From assembly GCF_003951285.1 (NCBI RefSeq), contig NZ_RXFQ01000007.1, positions 328,659 through 392,658 on the forward strand: a stretch of DNA of 64,000 nucleotides. The letters run 5' to 3'. The stretch is from Variovorax beijingensis. GTDB taxonomy: Bacteria; Pseudomonadota; Gammaproteobacteria; Burkholderiales; Burkholderiaceae_C. A program made the translations under genes and the position numbers. The notes beneath the pieces are model-generated. The model saw only the letters and a list, made by a program, of their open reading frames with translations, made no database searches and was not told the origin of the DNA. Shown one piece after another: positions 16,471 through 26,405 of this stretch. Position 1 is the first letter of the stretch, and every line of letters starts with the position of its first letter.

Positions 16471-19200
16471 ATGAGTGAAATCAGTCGCACCGCCCTTTTC
16501 GGCAAGCTCAACTCGCTGGCCTACAAGGCCATCGAAGGCGCCACGGTGTTCTGCAAGATGCGGGGCAATCCGTATGTGGAACTGGAGCACTGGTTCGCCC
16601 AGCTGCTGCAGGCGCAGGACTCCGACCTGCACCGCGTGATCCAGCACTACGGCCTCGACGTCTCGGTCATCGCCAAGGACATGACCGCCGCGCTCGACCG
16701 CCTGCCGCGCGGCGCCACCGCCATCAGCGACTTTTCCCCGCACATCGAGAACGCCATCGAACGCGCCTGGACCTATGCCACGCTGCAGTTCGGCGAGGCG
16801 CAGGTGCGCACCGGCTACATCCTGGTGGGCATGCTGAAGACGCAGAGCCTGCGCAACCCGCTGTTCGGCCTGTCCAGGCAGTTCGAGAAGGTCAAGGTCG
16901 AGGACCTGGCCGACAACTTCGCCAAGATCTGCGACGCATCGCCCGAATCGCAGATGCGCGCGCAGGACGGCACCGGCATGGGCAGCGGCGCACCGGGCGA
17001 AGATTCCGGCGCGATGGCGCCTGCCGCCATGGGCAAGGGCGATGCGCTCAAGAAGTTCGCGGTCGACCTCACCGAGAAGGCCAGGAAGGGCGAGATGGAC
17101 CCGATCACCGGACGCGACGAGGAGATCCGCCAGATCGTCGACATCCTGATGCGCCGCCGCCAGAACAATCCGCTGCTGACGGGCGAGGCCGGCGTGGGCA
17201 AGACGGCAGTGGTCGAAGGCTTCGCGCAGCGCCTGGCGCGAGGCGACGTGCCGCCGCAGCTGAAGGACGTGAAGCTGCTCACGCTCGACATCGGCCTGCT
17301 GCAGGCCGGCGCGAGCATGAAGGGCGAGTTCGAGCAGCGCCTGCGCCAGGTGATCGACGAGGTGCAGGCATCGCCCACGCCCATCATTCTTTTCATCGAC
17401 GAGATCCACACGCTGGTGGGCGCGGGCGGCGCGGCCGGCACCGGCGATGCGGCCAACCTGCTGAAGCCGGCGCTCGCGCGCGGCAACCTGCGCACCATCG
17501 GCGCCACCACCTGGGCCGAGTACAAGAAGTACATCGAGAAAGACCCGGCGCTCACGCGGCGCTTCCAGGTGGTGCAGGTGCCCGAGCCCGACGAGGTGAA
17601 GGCCATTTTGATGCTGCGCGGCGTGGCCAGCGTGCTCGAGAAGCACCACCGCGTGCAGCTGCTCGACGAGGCCATCGAGGCGGCCGTCAAGCTGAGCCAC
17701 CGCTACATTCCCGCGCGCCAATTGCCCGACAAGGCCGTGAGCCTGCTCGACACGGCCTGCGCGCGCGTGGCTGTGAGTCAGCACGCGACGCCGCCCGAAG
17801 TTGAAGACTGCATGCGCCGCATCGAGGGGCTCACGGTCGAGCAGGAGATCATCGGCCGCGAGGAAGCCATCGGCATCGACGTGACCAGGCGCGCGGCGCA
17901 GGTGGCTGCGCTGCTGGCCGAATCGAAGGTGCAGCTCGAGGCGCTCAATGCGCGCTGGCAGGAGGAGAAGGGGCTGGTCGATCGGCTGCTGGAGTTGCGC
18001 AGCAAACTGCGTGCGGGGAGCAAGCCGGTGGACACTGCTTCCGCCGAGGGCGATGCGAAGGCCGACGTGCCCCCGCCCCAGCCCTCCCCCGGCGCGGAAG
18101 GGAGCGAAGACCGCGCCGCGCTGCTGGCCGAACTGCACGAACTGCAGGCGAAGATCCACGCGGTGCAGGGCGAGTCGCCGCTGATCCTGCCCTCGGTCGA
18201 CGAGCAGGCCGTGGCCTCGGTGGTGGCCGACTGGACCGGCATTCCCGTCGGCCGCATGGTCAAGAACGAAGTGGAGGCGGTGCTCAAGCTCGCCGACACG
18301 CTCAACCAGCGCGTCATCGGCCAGAAGCACGGCCTGGAGATGATCGCGCGCCGTATCCAGACCTCGCGTGCGCGCCTGGACAACCCGCAGAAGCCGATCG
18401 GCGTGTTCATGCTGTGCGGCACCTCGGGCGTGGGCAAGACCGAGACCGCATTGGCGCTCGCGGAAGCCCTGTACGGCGGCGAGCAGAACATCATCACCAT
18501 CAACATGAGCGAGTTCCAGGAGGCGCATACCGTCTCCACGCTCAAGGGCGCGCCGCCCGGCTACGTGGGCTACGGCGAGGGCGGCATCCTGACCGAGGCG
18601 GTGCGCCGCCGGCCCTACAGCGTGGTGCTGCTCGACGAAGTGGAAAAGGCCCACCCCGACGTGCACGAGATCTTCTTCCAGGTGTTCGACAAGGGCTGGA
18701 TGGAAGACGGCGAGGGCCGCATGATCGACTTCAAGAACACGATCATCCTGCTGACCACCAACGCCGGCAGCGAGCTGGTGATGAGCATGTGCCGCGACCC
18801 CGAGCTGCTGCCCGATTCGAACGCGCTGGCCGACGCGTTGAAGGCGCCGCTCATGAAGGTGTTCCCACCGGCGCTGCTCGGCCGCATCGTCACCATTCCC
18901 TACTACCCGCTGTCGCCCGACATGATGAAGAAGATCGTGCGGCTGCAGCTGGGCCGCATCAAGAAGCGCGTGGAGACCAACCATGGCGTGCCCTTCGAGT
19001 ACAGCGAGGCGGTCATCGACCAGGTGGTTGCGCGCTGCCAGGACCCGGAGTCGGGCGGGCGCGTGATCGACGCGATCCTGACCAACACCGTGCTGCCCAC
19101 CATTTCGGTCGAGTACCTGCAGCGGCTGGCGTCGGGCGGCGAGATCCGCCGCGTCGCGCTCGACGTGAAGGATGCCGACTTCACCTACGCCTTTGATTGA
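16471..19200 (+). CDS. clpV: ClpV/TssH AAA+ ATPase
   Basis: The 909-residue protein has an N-domain (~1-165), then AAA1 with Walker A GEAGVGKT (~238-245) and Walker B LFIDEIH. A coiled-coil middle region includes a low-complexity PPPQPSPGAEGSED insert. AAA2 has Walker A GTSGVGKT (~650-657), GAPPGYVGYGEGG and VVLLDEVEKAHPDV. It is the cytosolic disassemblase that recycles the contracted TssB/TssC sheath. The start has GGAG ten bases upstream. Confidence 0.97.
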   Translation: MSEISRTALFGKLNSLAYKAIEGATVFCKMRGNPYVELEHWFAQLLQAQDSDLHRVIQHYGLDVSVIAKDMTAALDRLPRGATAISDFSPHIENAIERAWTYATLQFGEAQVRTGYILVGMLKTQSLRNPLFGLSRQFEKVKVEDLADNFAKICDASPESQMRAQDGTGMGSGAPGEDSGAMAPAAMGKGDALKKFAVDLTEKARKGEMDPITGRDEEIRQIVDILMRRRQNNPLLTGEAGVGKTAVVEGFAQRLARGDVPPQLKDVKLLTLDIGLLQAGASMKGEFEQRLRQVIDEVQASPTPIILFIDEIHTLVGAGGAAGTGDAANLLKPALARGNLRTIGATTWAEYKKYIEKDPALTRRFQVVQVPEPDEVKAILMLRGVASVLEKHHRVQLLDEAIEAAVKLSHRYIPARQLPDKAVSLLDTACARVAVSQHATPPEVEDCMRRIEGLTVEQEIIGREEAIGIDVTRRAAQVAALLAESKVQLEALNARWQEEKGLVDRLLELRSKLRAGSKPVDTASAEGDAKADVPPPQPSPGAEGSEDRAALLAELHELQAKIHAVQGESPLILPSVDEQAVASVVADWTGIPVGRMVKNEVEAVLKLADTLNQRVIGQKHGLEMIARRIQTSRARLDNPQKPIGVFMLCGTSGVGKTETALALAEALYGGEQNIITINMSEFQEAHTVSTLKGAPPGYVGYGEGGILTEAVRRRPYSVVLLDEVEKAHPDVHEIFFQVFDKGWMEDGEGRMIDFKNTIILLTTNAGSELVMSMCRDPELLPDSNALADALKAPLMKVFPPALLGRIVTIPYYPLSPDMMKKIVRLQLGRIKKRVETNHGVPFEYSEAVIDQVVARCQDPESGGRVIDAILTNTVLPTISVEYLQRLASGGEIRRVALDVKDADFTYAFD

Positions 19201-19224
19201 GGCTTCAACAAGAGACCCCCGAAA

Positions 19225-21573
19225 ATGGCCGATCACGAGTTCCGCATCGAGAGCGATTCACCTGCCAACAAGGAGCTGATGTTCTGGCGCATCGTCGGCC
19301 ATGAGGCGCTTGCGCGCCCCTCGGCCTACGAGCTCACGGTGCTGTCGAAGAACAGGGCGCTAGACGCCAAGGACATCCTCGGGCGGGGATTCGATGTGGT
19401 CATCGAATTCCAGGACAAGGACGGCGGCAAGCACGAGCGGCACTGCCAGGGTCATGCGGTGCGTTTTGTGCGCGCGGGGCACGTGGGCCGGCATTTTGAA
19501 TACCGCATCACGCTGCGCTCGTGGTTCTGGCTGCTCACCAAGCGCACCAACTCCCGCATCCTGCAGGACAAGAAGGTGCTCGAAGTGCTCGACGCGGTGT
19601 TCGAGGACAGCCCGATCAAGCGCTTCAAGAAGACCAAGGCCGACAACGTCATCGGCACGCACAGCCCGCGGCGCTACTGCGTGCAGCACCAGGAAACCGA
19701 CTACCAGTTCCTGTCGCGGCTGCTGGAAGACGAAGGCATCTACTACTGGTTCGACGCGCATGATGCGCCCGGCACCATGCACCTGTCGGATGCGAGCGAC
19801 ATGGCGCACGAGAAGCTGGCCGTGACCGATACCCTGCGCCATGCAGGCAGCGATGCGAGCGAGGCGCGCTACAACGAGATCTCGCGTTGGGTGAGTGCGC
19901 GCCAGTTCGACACCGGCAAGCACGACTCCCGCGACAGCGACTTCAAGGCCATCAAGAAAAAGCTGGGCGCGGTGATCGACGTGCCTGGCGGCCACGAACT
20001 GGCCGGCCTCGAGATGTTCGAATTCCCCGGCGGCTACTTCACCGGTGACGACGCCGAGAACCGCGCCAAGCTGCGCGGCGATGAACTCAACGCGCGCCGC
20101 GACCGTCATTGGGCCCTGACCAACTGGCCCGACGTGGCCGCGGGCCGCAGCTTCAAGTTCAAGGGTGATCCCGACGGCGCGCGCGACGGCGACTACATCA
20201 TTGCGGCCTGCACTTTCATGGCCAGTCATCCCGGCTACGAGAGCGTGGCGGCCAGCGCGGTCGAGCAACCGATCCACACCGCCCTGTCCGACGTGCTGCG
20301 CGACGATGCGGTGAACGCCGACACCCTGCAAGTGCTCGAAGAGCTGATTGCCGGCACGCCCGCACTGCACACCGCGCTGCCGGGCACCAGTGCGTTCCTG
20401 CTGACTGTGATTCCCGTGGACCGCCCGTACCGCGCGCCGCGCCTCACGCCGCGCGTGACCATGCCCGGCCCGCAGATCGCGATCGTGGTGGGTCCCGAGG
20501 GCGAGGAGATCCACGCCGACAAGTTCGGGCGGGTGAAGGTGCGCTTTCAATGGGACCGCTACAACGACGGAGACGAGAACTCGACCTGTTGGGTCCGCGT
20601 TTCGCAGCCCTGGGCCGGCAAGGGCTGGGGCGGCTATTTCATTCCACGCATCGGGCAGGAGGTGATCGTCGATTTTCTCAACGGCGACCCCGACCGTCCG
20701 CTGATCGTGGGCCGGGTCTACAACGACGAGCAGCCCATTCCTTTTGACTCGCACACGCAGAGCGGCTTTCGCACGCGCTCCACGCCCAAGGGCGGGGTGG
20801 CCAATTTCAACGAGTTCCGCTTCGACGACAAGAAGGGCTCCGAGCAGGTGTACCTGCATGCGGAAAAAAATCAAGACATCGAGGTTGAGAACGATGAAAC
20901 GCATTGGGTAGGGCATGACCGAAAGAAGACGATCGACAACGACGAAAACGTCGAGGTCAAGAACAACCGGACCGAGAAAGTAGGCGTCGACGAGAAGATC
21001 GATATCGGCAGCAACCGGACCGAAACGGTCGGCAGCAACGAGAAGATCACGATCGGTGCCAACCGCACGGAATCGGTGGGCGCCAACGAGGGCGTGACCA
21101 TCGGAGCGAATCGCGACTTGACGGTGGGTGGCAATGAGACGGTCGTCGTCGGCGCATCGCGCACGGAGACGGTGGCTGCGAGCCTGACGCAGACCATCGG
21201 CGCCAACTTCACCCAGACGCTCGGCGGCGCGCTGAACGTGACGTCCGCCGGCCCGATGACATTCACCGCGGCGGGCGGCTTCACCGTCGTCGCGCCGGGC
21301 GGCACGAAGATCATCGACATGTCGCTGGAGCAGTTCGGCGGAAAGATCTTCGAAGGGTACGGCATCAAGATCACGGCCAATCTGGCCAACATGGCGCTCG
21401 ACAATGCGAAGTTCGCGCTCAACGGCGTGAACCTGGCCTCCACAGGCATCAAGCTGGACAAGGCCATGTTCAATCTTGCCGACAAGGATTGCGAACTCAA
21501 GAAGGCAGAAGCACTCATTGGCGCATTTCCCGGCCTCGCCTTGACGCTTGCCGCAGTCAAGATATTTCTTTGA
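19225..21573 (+). CDS. vgrG: VgrG spike protein, copy 1
   Basis: The 782-residue protein contains the gp27-like part, the gp5 OB-fold (CWVRVSQPWAGKGWGGYFIPRIGQEVIVDFLNGDPDRP) and a C-terminal beta-helix of short G-x-N-x-T repeats (~570-680: TVGSNEKITIGANRTESVG). The last ~100 residues depart from the repeat and form a helix-prone tail (KLDKAMFNLADKDCELKKAE), possibly a loading platform. It starts 24 bases after clpV and heads a cassette with DUF2169, pentapeptide, DUF3540 and DUF4150 genes. The first ~570 residues closely match copy 2 at 26406. Confidence 0.96.
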   Translation: MADHEFRIESDSPANKELMFWRIVGHEALARPSAYELTVLSKNRALDAKDILGRGFDVVIEFQDKDGGKHERHCQGHAVRFVRAGHVGRHFEYRITLRSWFWLLTKRTNSRILQDKKVLEVLDAVFEDSPIKRFKKTKADNVIGTHSPRRYCVQHQETDYQFLSRLLEDEGIYYWFDAHDAPGTMHLSDASDMAHEKLAVTDTLRHAGSDASEARYNEISRWVSARQFDTGKHDSRDSDFKAIKKKLGAVIDVPGGHELAGLEMFEFPGGYFTGDDAENRAKLRGDELNARRDRHWALTNWPDVAAGRSFKFKGDPDGARDGDYIIAACTFMASHPGYESVAASAVEQPIHTALSDVLRDDAVNADTLQVLEELIAGTPALHTALPGTSAFLLTVIPVDRPYRAPRLTPRVTMPGPQIAIVVGPEGEEIHADKFGRVKVRFQWDRYNDGDENSTCWVRVSQPWAGKGWGGYFIPRIGQEVIVDFLNGDPDRPLIVGRVYNDEQPIPFDSHTQSGFRTRSTPKGGVANFNEFRFDDKKGSEQVYLHAEKNQDIEVENDETHWVGHDRKKTIDNDENVEVKNNRTEKVGVDEKIDIGSNRTETVGSNEKITIGANRTESVGANEGVTIGANRDLTVGGNETVVVGASRTETVAASLTQTIGANFTQTLGGALNVTSAGPMTFTAAGGFTVVAPGGTKIIDMSLEQFGGKIFEGYGIKITANLANMALDNAKFALNGVNLASTGIKLDKAMFNLADKDCELKKAEALIGAFPGLALTLAAVKIFL

Positions 21574-21582
21574 CGCACGCGT

Positions 21583-24219
21583 ATGAAAGTCATCAAGCCG
21601 ATGCCTCTGTCGCTGCTGACAAGGTGCTTCGAGTACCGAGGCAAGTGCTGGTTGGGGATTTCGACGCTGCTGCAGGTCGATCTCTCGCCGGTGCCGCGCG
21701 TCTGGCCCGAGAAATCGCTGTGGCAGTTCTGGGCGAGCCAGCCCGAAGCCGAGATGCCCCTGGACGATGCGATGGTGCGGGCCCGGGCGGAATACCTCGT
21801 CGTGGGGGGCGCCTTCCCGCACGGAACCGATGGACGCAGCTGCATCGTCGCGGCGCAGGTCGGCGCATTGCGCAAGACGCTGCTGGTTCATGGCGACCGC
21901 TGCTGGGACGGTGATCGACCCAGCACGGCTGCCGCGTTCTCCCGCATGCCGCTGCGCTGGAGCGGAGCATTCGGCGGGCCGGCGTTCGCTGCGAATCCGC
22001 TGGGCAAAGGGGCAGCGCCGGTGGAGACCGGTGGCGCGCGCCTTCACCTCCTGCCCAATATCGAATACGCCGACAACCCGATCGCCTCGCGCCAGCAGCA
22101 GGTGCTGCCCGCGGGATTCGGGCCGCTCGACCAGGCGTGGCCTCAGCGAGCCAGCTTGCGTGGCACCTACGGCGACGAGTGGTTGCGCAACGAATATCCC
22201 GCCGTTGCCTCCGACACCGACTGGCAGTTCTTCAATGCAGCGCCGCATGACCAGCAGCAACCCGATGCCTTTCGCGGCGACGAGGCCTACGCGCTGCGGA
22301 ACATGCACCCCGAACACGCGTTGATCGAAGGCCGCCTGCCCGGGTTGAAGGCGCGCAACTTCGTCACCCACCGCGTCGGCGGGAAGGAAAAGTTCAAGGA
22401 AGTGCAGAACCGTTTGAATACGCTCTGGTTTTTTCCGGAATCCGAGAAGGCGATTCTGGTGTTCCAGGGGCTGCACGAGATATTCGAGGACGACGGTGCA
22501 GATATCGTTCATCTTCTGGCCGGGCTGGAGTACCTGTCGGCGCCGCGCGAGGCCGAACACTACCTCGCAGTGCGCGACAAGCGGCTGGACATGGAAGACG
22601 GTGCCATCGAGTCGCTGCGCGAGGACGATCTGCTTCCGGCGGACCTGGCCGTCTCGCTGTTCAACGTGGAACCGAAGCCGGGGCGCATGCTGGAGCGCGG
22701 CGCACGGGGGGCTCGCGAGGCGCGGGTTGCGGCCCACGAACTGGTGAAGTCGCATGGCCTGGACCCGGCGCTGCACGCACCACCGATCGAAGCACCGCCG
22801 CTTCCGCGGATCCGCACGATCGACGACCTCCTGCGCGTGCGCAAGGAAGTCTTGGCGCAGGCAGCCGCAATGCGCACCGAGGCCGAAGCTGGCAAGGCCG
22901 CCTCGCTGGCGGCGGTGAAGCGGCAGTTCGCGCAAAGCGGCATGGCCTTTTCCCCGATCGAAGCCGAGATGAAAGGCCTTGCCATGCGCGGACCGCCGCG
23001 TCCCTATGTGGACGGCCTGCTCGCGCACATGAAGCAGCTCATCGCGCAGGGCGAGCGCACGCCGGGCGCAGTCGACGAACTCAAGGAGATGCTGGCCGAT
23101 GCCGGGCAGGTTGCCACATGGCGTGCCGGAGAGCGCAGCCAGCTGGTGGGGTATCGGATGAGTGCGCACTACCAGCCACCGGCAGATGCCCTGGACAAGG
23201 ATGCGGCGCTTGCCCTGCGCCGGCGGGTGCTGGAACACCATGCGCAGGGCGGGACGTTCCGCGACTGGGATCTCACCGGGGCAGATCTGTCCGGAATGGA
23301 ACTGGAGGGCGCGGACTTCCGGGGCGCCTTGATGGAGCGAGCCAATCTTACCGGCACCCGGCTTGGCCGCGCCGATCTGAGCGATGCCGTTCTGGCCCAT
23401 TCGACACTTCTGCTCACGGATCTGGCTGGCGCCAATCTGTCGCGCGCGAACCTGGGGGCCTGCCGGATCGAGAAGGCGGATTTCTCCGGTGCCGAGCTGA
23501 GCGATGTAGTCTTCAGCCGCGCCCGGATCGACGAAACGAGTTGGCGCCGCGCGAGGATCGACGGTGTGATGCTCGAAGAGGCGGCCATCGGCGCGCTCGA
23601 CTTCAGCGGCGCCCACGCAGCGAGCGTTCTGCTTTTCCGTCAGCGCGATCTGCGACAGTGCAGCTTCGCCGGCGCGCGCTTCGGCCAGTGCGTCTTTCTC
23701 GAGTGCGACCTCTCGGGTGTCGACTTCTCGAACGCAACGATCGGCAAGTGCGCATTCGTCACGGTGGCGGCGCAGCGCGCGTCGTTCAAGGGCCTGCGCA
23801 TCGAGTCCGGCTGCTTCGTGAAAGGCTGCGTGCTCACAGGCGCCGATTTCTCGCAGGCGCATCTGGCGGCAATGAACTTTCGCGGGGTTGAGGCTTCCGG
23901 CACAGTGTTCCGGGGTGCACGCCTGCAGGGTTCGGATTTCAGCGAAAGCGACCTGTCGAATGCGGACTTCCGGGGTGCGGACGCTCGGCAGACACGTTTC
24001 GTGCGAGCGCGGCTGAACCATGCCAATCTGGGCGGAGCCAACCTGGTGGATGCCGTCTTTCAACATGCGCATTTGGACGGCACCGACTACCGCCGAGCCA
24101 ATCTCTTCCAGAGTGACTTCGCGCGCGTGCGCATCGGCGCCGGCGCAGAGTTCGGCGAAGCGATCACCGCGCGGATGCGGACCTACCCCCGCCACGCGCG
24201 CACTGCGGAGCAGGCATGA
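21583..24219 (+). CDS. DUF2169 domain plus pentapeptide-repeat protein
   Basis: The 878-residue protein has an N-terminal DUF2169 domain (~1-300: CWLGISTLLQVDL, AYALRNMHPEHALIEGRLPG). A helical linker with two Ala/Glu-rich stretches follows, then ~300 residues of A(D/N)LxX pentapeptide repeats (~565-870: GADLSGMELEGADFRGALME). DUF2169 proteins accompany VgrG and DUF4150 proteins and act as effector-loading adaptors in several T6SSs. The quadrilateral beta-helix may be a structural extension or a DNA-like surface. It starts nine bases after vgrG1 and overlaps the next gene by four bases. Confidence 0.85.
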   Translation: MKVIKPMPLSLLTRCFEYRGKCWLGISTLLQVDLSPVPRVWPEKSLWQFWASQPEAEMPLDDAMVRARAEYLVVGGAFPHGTDGRSCIVAAQVGALRKTLLVHGDRCWDGDRPSTAAAFSRMPLRWSGAFGGPAFAANPLGKGAAPVETGGARLHLLPNIEYADNPIASRQQQVLPAGFGPLDQAWPQRASLRGTYGDEWLRNEYPAVASDTDWQFFNAAPHDQQQPDAFRGDEAYALRNMHPEHALIEGRLPGLKARNFVTHRVGGKEKFKEVQNRLNTLWFFPESEKAILVFQGLHEIFEDDGADIVHLLAGLEYLSAPREAEHYLAVRDKRLDMEDGAIESLREDDLLPADLAVSLFNVEPKPGRMLERGARGAREARVAAHELVKSHGLDPALHAPPIEAPPLPRIRTIDDLLRVRKEVLAQAAAMRTEAEAGKAASLAAVKRQFAQSGMAFSPIEAEMKGLAMRGPPRPYVDGLLAHMKQLIAQGERTPGAVDELKEMLADAGQVATWRAGERSQLVGYRMSAHYQPPADALDKDAALALRRRVLEHHAQGGTFRDWDLTGADLSGMELEGADFRGALMERANLTGTRLGRADLSDAVLAHSTLLLTDLAGANLSRANLGACRIEKADFSGAELSDVVFSRARIDETSWRRARIDGVMLEEAAIGALDFSGAHAASVLLFRQRDLRQCSFAGARFGQCVFLECDLSGVDFSNATIGKCAFVTVAAQRASFKGLRIESGCFVKGCVLTGADFSQAHLAAMNFRGVEASGTVFRGARLQGSDFSESDLSNADFRGADARQTRFVRARLNHANLGGANLVDAVFQHAHLDGTDYRRANLFQSDFARVRIGAGAEFGEAITARMRTYPRHARTAEQA

Positions 24220-25277
24220 AGATGGACAAGGCACAGGTTCTGGCGTGCGTGCAGCGCGCAGAACCCATCATGGGCCAGGACCTGTCGGGCATGGATTTCT
24301 CCGGGCAGGACCTGTCCGGCGCGGTGTTCGACACCTGTACTTTTCACGACGGCCAGTTGGTTGCCGCCGACCTCGACGAGAGCGTCTTCATCCGCTGCAG
24401 CTTCGAGCGTACCTCGCTGGAGCGCAGCCGGATGACTTCCACTTCGTTCGCCGAATGCACGTTCAACCGGGTCGTGATGGTCGACGTCGACATGAAGAGC
24501 GTGGCCTTCTTCCAGTGCCGCATCGACGGACTCGCGATGGGCCGCAGCCGCCTGGATTTCGTGAGCTTCGTGAAGTCCGAACTGAACCGGCTCCTGTTCG
24601 TCGAATCGCGGCTCGCGCAGGTCACTGTGGTCGATTGCAAGACGGGCATCCTGGACCTGAGTGGCGCTTCGCTGGATCGCTGCGTGCTGATGGCGTGCGA
24701 TCTGCGGCAGGCCATTTTCAAGGACACGGCCTTCTCGACCGTCGTCTTCCTCAAGTCCGATCTGTCCGGCCATTCATTCGCTGGCCAGCGATTCATCTCA
24801 TGCCAGTTCATGGAAGCCGATCTGAGCGGTTGCGACTTCTCGCATGCGCAGGTCGTGCAGGCGAACTTTCAGAAGGCGCAGCTCGCCGGCGCCAGATTCG
24901 ACCACGCCAATGCAAGGAACGCGATCTTCATGGAAGCGGGGCTCGTCGGCGCGCGCCTGGACCATGCGGACCTCGCCCAGGCCTTGTTCATCGCCGCACA
25001 GGCGGCGGACAGCAGCTTCACCTCGGCCAATCTCTATCAGAGCAACTGGGTCAGGGCGGTTCTGCCAGGCGCACGGCTGGACGGCTGCGATCTGACCTAT
25101 GCGGATTTCTCGCATGCCGACCTGCGCCAAGCCGACCTGCGCGGCGCATCGATGTTCCGTTGCAACCTGCATGCCGTGAACGACGAGGACGCCGTCTATA
25201 CCGATCGGGCGCGCTCGCTCGAGAGCGATCCCCTCGTGCTGGCCTCTGAACGATGGGCGCCGGTTCCCCTTTCCTGA
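24216..25277 (+). CDS. Pentapeptide-repeat protein
   Basis: The 353-residue protein consists almost entirely of pentapeptide repeats: QDLSGMDFSGQDLSGAVF at ~24-41, then regular fives to SHADLRQADLRGASMF near ~305. Several repeats carry Cys or Arg in place of the usual Ala. It overlaps the DUF2169-pentapeptide gene by ATGA, so the two repeat proteins are probably made together and may stack. No signal peptide or enzyme domain is seen. Roles as adaptor or effector are both possible. Confidence 0.8.
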   Translation: MKMDKAQVLACVQRAEPIMGQDLSGMDFSGQDLSGAVFDTCTFHDGQLVAADLDESVFIRCSFERTSLERSRMTSTSFAECTFNRVVMVDVDMKSVAFFQCRIDGLAMGRSRLDFVSFVKSELNRLLFVESRLAQVTVVDCKTGILDLSGASLDRCVLMACDLRQAIFKDTAFSTVVFLKSDLSGHSFAGQRFISCQFMEADLSGCDFSHAQVVQANFQKAQLAGARFDHANARNAIFMEAGLVGARLDHADLAQALFIAAQAADSSFTSANLYQSNWVRAVLPGARLDGCDLTYADFSHADLRQADLRGASMFRCNLHAVNDEDAVYTDRARSLESDPLVLASERWAPVPLS

Positions 25278-25289
25278 TGGAGTGAGACC

Positions 25290-25922
25290 ATGAGTATTCG
25301 AGAAGACACGTTGATGCAGCTCTGCGCGACGCCGCTCCACGGCAGCGGTACGGTGCGCGCCGTCTCGGCGAGCGGTTTGCTGACGGTCGACACCGCCAAT
25401 GGCGAGCGCATTGCCGCCAGAGCCGCCAGCTGCCTGGTCGCTCCTGCGGTGGGAGACAAGGTATGGTTGTGCGGCGACTTGGCCGAGGGCCTCTATGTGA
25501 CGGCGGTGCTAGCGCACGCGCAGGCCGGCGCGCAGCGCATCCGGCTGCCTGCGGGCAGCAGCATCGAAGTGACGGATGGCGCGTTGACGCTGCGCGCAGA
25601 GGCGTTGAACCTGCAGGGCGGGCAACTGGCGCTGCAGGCCGATTCCGCGGCCTTGTGCGTCGGCTCGGTCACCGGCGTCGGACGTGAGGCGACATGGTCC
25701 TTCGGCCGCATCAAGATTGTGAGCGACCTGCTCGAGTCGTTTGCCGAACGTTTCGTGCAGTTCTCGCGCTGGAGCCTGCGCACGGTCGAAGGCATCGACC
25801 AGGTGCGCAGCCGGCAGATCGACTACCGTGCCGACCAGTTGATGCAGCTGCAGGCGGAGAACCTGGTTGCGAATGCGGCCAACCTTGCCAAGCTCGACGG
25901 CGAGCAGATCCACCTGGGCTAG
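25290..25922 (+). CDS. DUF3540 domain protein
   Basis: The 210-residue protein has a beta-rich N-terminus like a small OB-type domain (GSGTVRAVSASGLLTVDTANGERIAARAASCLVAP). A C-terminal helical segment (ESFAERFVQFSRWSLRTVEGIDQVRSRQIDY) is characteristic of DUF3540. Such proteins are found only beside VgrG, DUF2169 and DUF4150 genes, consistent with a role in assembling the spike or its cargo. GGAG precedes the start. Confidence 0.8.
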   Translation: MSIREDTLMQLCATPLHGSGTVRAVSASGLLTVDTANGERIAARAASCLVAPAVGDKVWLCGDLAEGLYVTAVLAHAQAGAQRIRLPAGSSIEVTDGALTLRAEALNLQGGQLALQADSAALCVGSVTGVGREATWSFGRIKIVSDLLESFAERFVQFSRWSLRTVEGIDQVRSRQIDYRADQLMQLQAENLVANAANLAKLDGEQIHLG

Positions 25923-25945
25923 CGCCGAACTTTCAGGAGCCACTT

Positions 25946-26341
25946 ATGTTCGCCAACTGCCAGCTCATGGGCACCGACACGGCCTTTCCTGACGTCTGCC
26001 TCACGCCGAGCCCCGCGGGGCCAGTGCCGATCCCCTATCCCAACATCGCGATGGGGCCGATGGCCGTGCCCAATGTGCCGACCATCCTGTTCATGGGCGC
26101 GCCCGCGCACAACATGGGCACCACGATACCGATGACGAACGGCGACAACGCCGGGCTCGCGACCGGCGTAGCGTCGGGCATGGTGATGGGGCCGAGCCGG
26201 CATCTGACCGGCGCCTTCACCGTGCTGCTGAAGGGCATGCCGGCCACGCGCATGACCAGCGTGTCGCTGCAAAACAGCACCAACGCGCCGGGGTGCCGGC
26301 TGGTGCCCAGCCAAGTCAAGATCCTGATGTTGGCGGCCTGA
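25946..26341 (+). CDS. DUF4150 PAAR-like protein
   Basis: The 131-residue protein is a stand-alone DUF4150 domain: FPDVCLTPSPAGPVPIPYPNIA, then GDNAGLATGVASG and a strand-rich end with GCRLVPSQVKILML. DUF4150 is related to PAAR and is thought to sharpen the VgrG tip or connect effectors to it. No toxin extension is attached, so a separate effector or the pentapeptide proteins may be the cargo. CAGGAG precedes the start. Confidence 0.85.
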   Translation: MFANCQLMGTDTAFPDVCLTPSPAGPVPIPYPNIAMGPMAVPNVPTILFMGAPAHNMGTTIPMTNGDNAGLATGVASGMVMGPSRHLTGAFTVLLKGMPATRMTSVSLQNSTNAPGCRLVPSQVKILMLAA

Positions 26342-26405
26342 CGGAACGGCCTGGAACGATCGTCCACACACTCCGCAGTACGAATGCCTGCATGAGTTCC
26401 AAGCC

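Noticed and set aside
19360..24234. Very long open frame on the minus strand across vgrG1 and the DUF2169 gene (similar ones at 3598-6906 and 26316-29570).
   Set aside because: They are mirror frames of high-GC coding sequence; the composition is His/Arg/Ala-rich with no domain, while the plus-strand proteins are clear family members.
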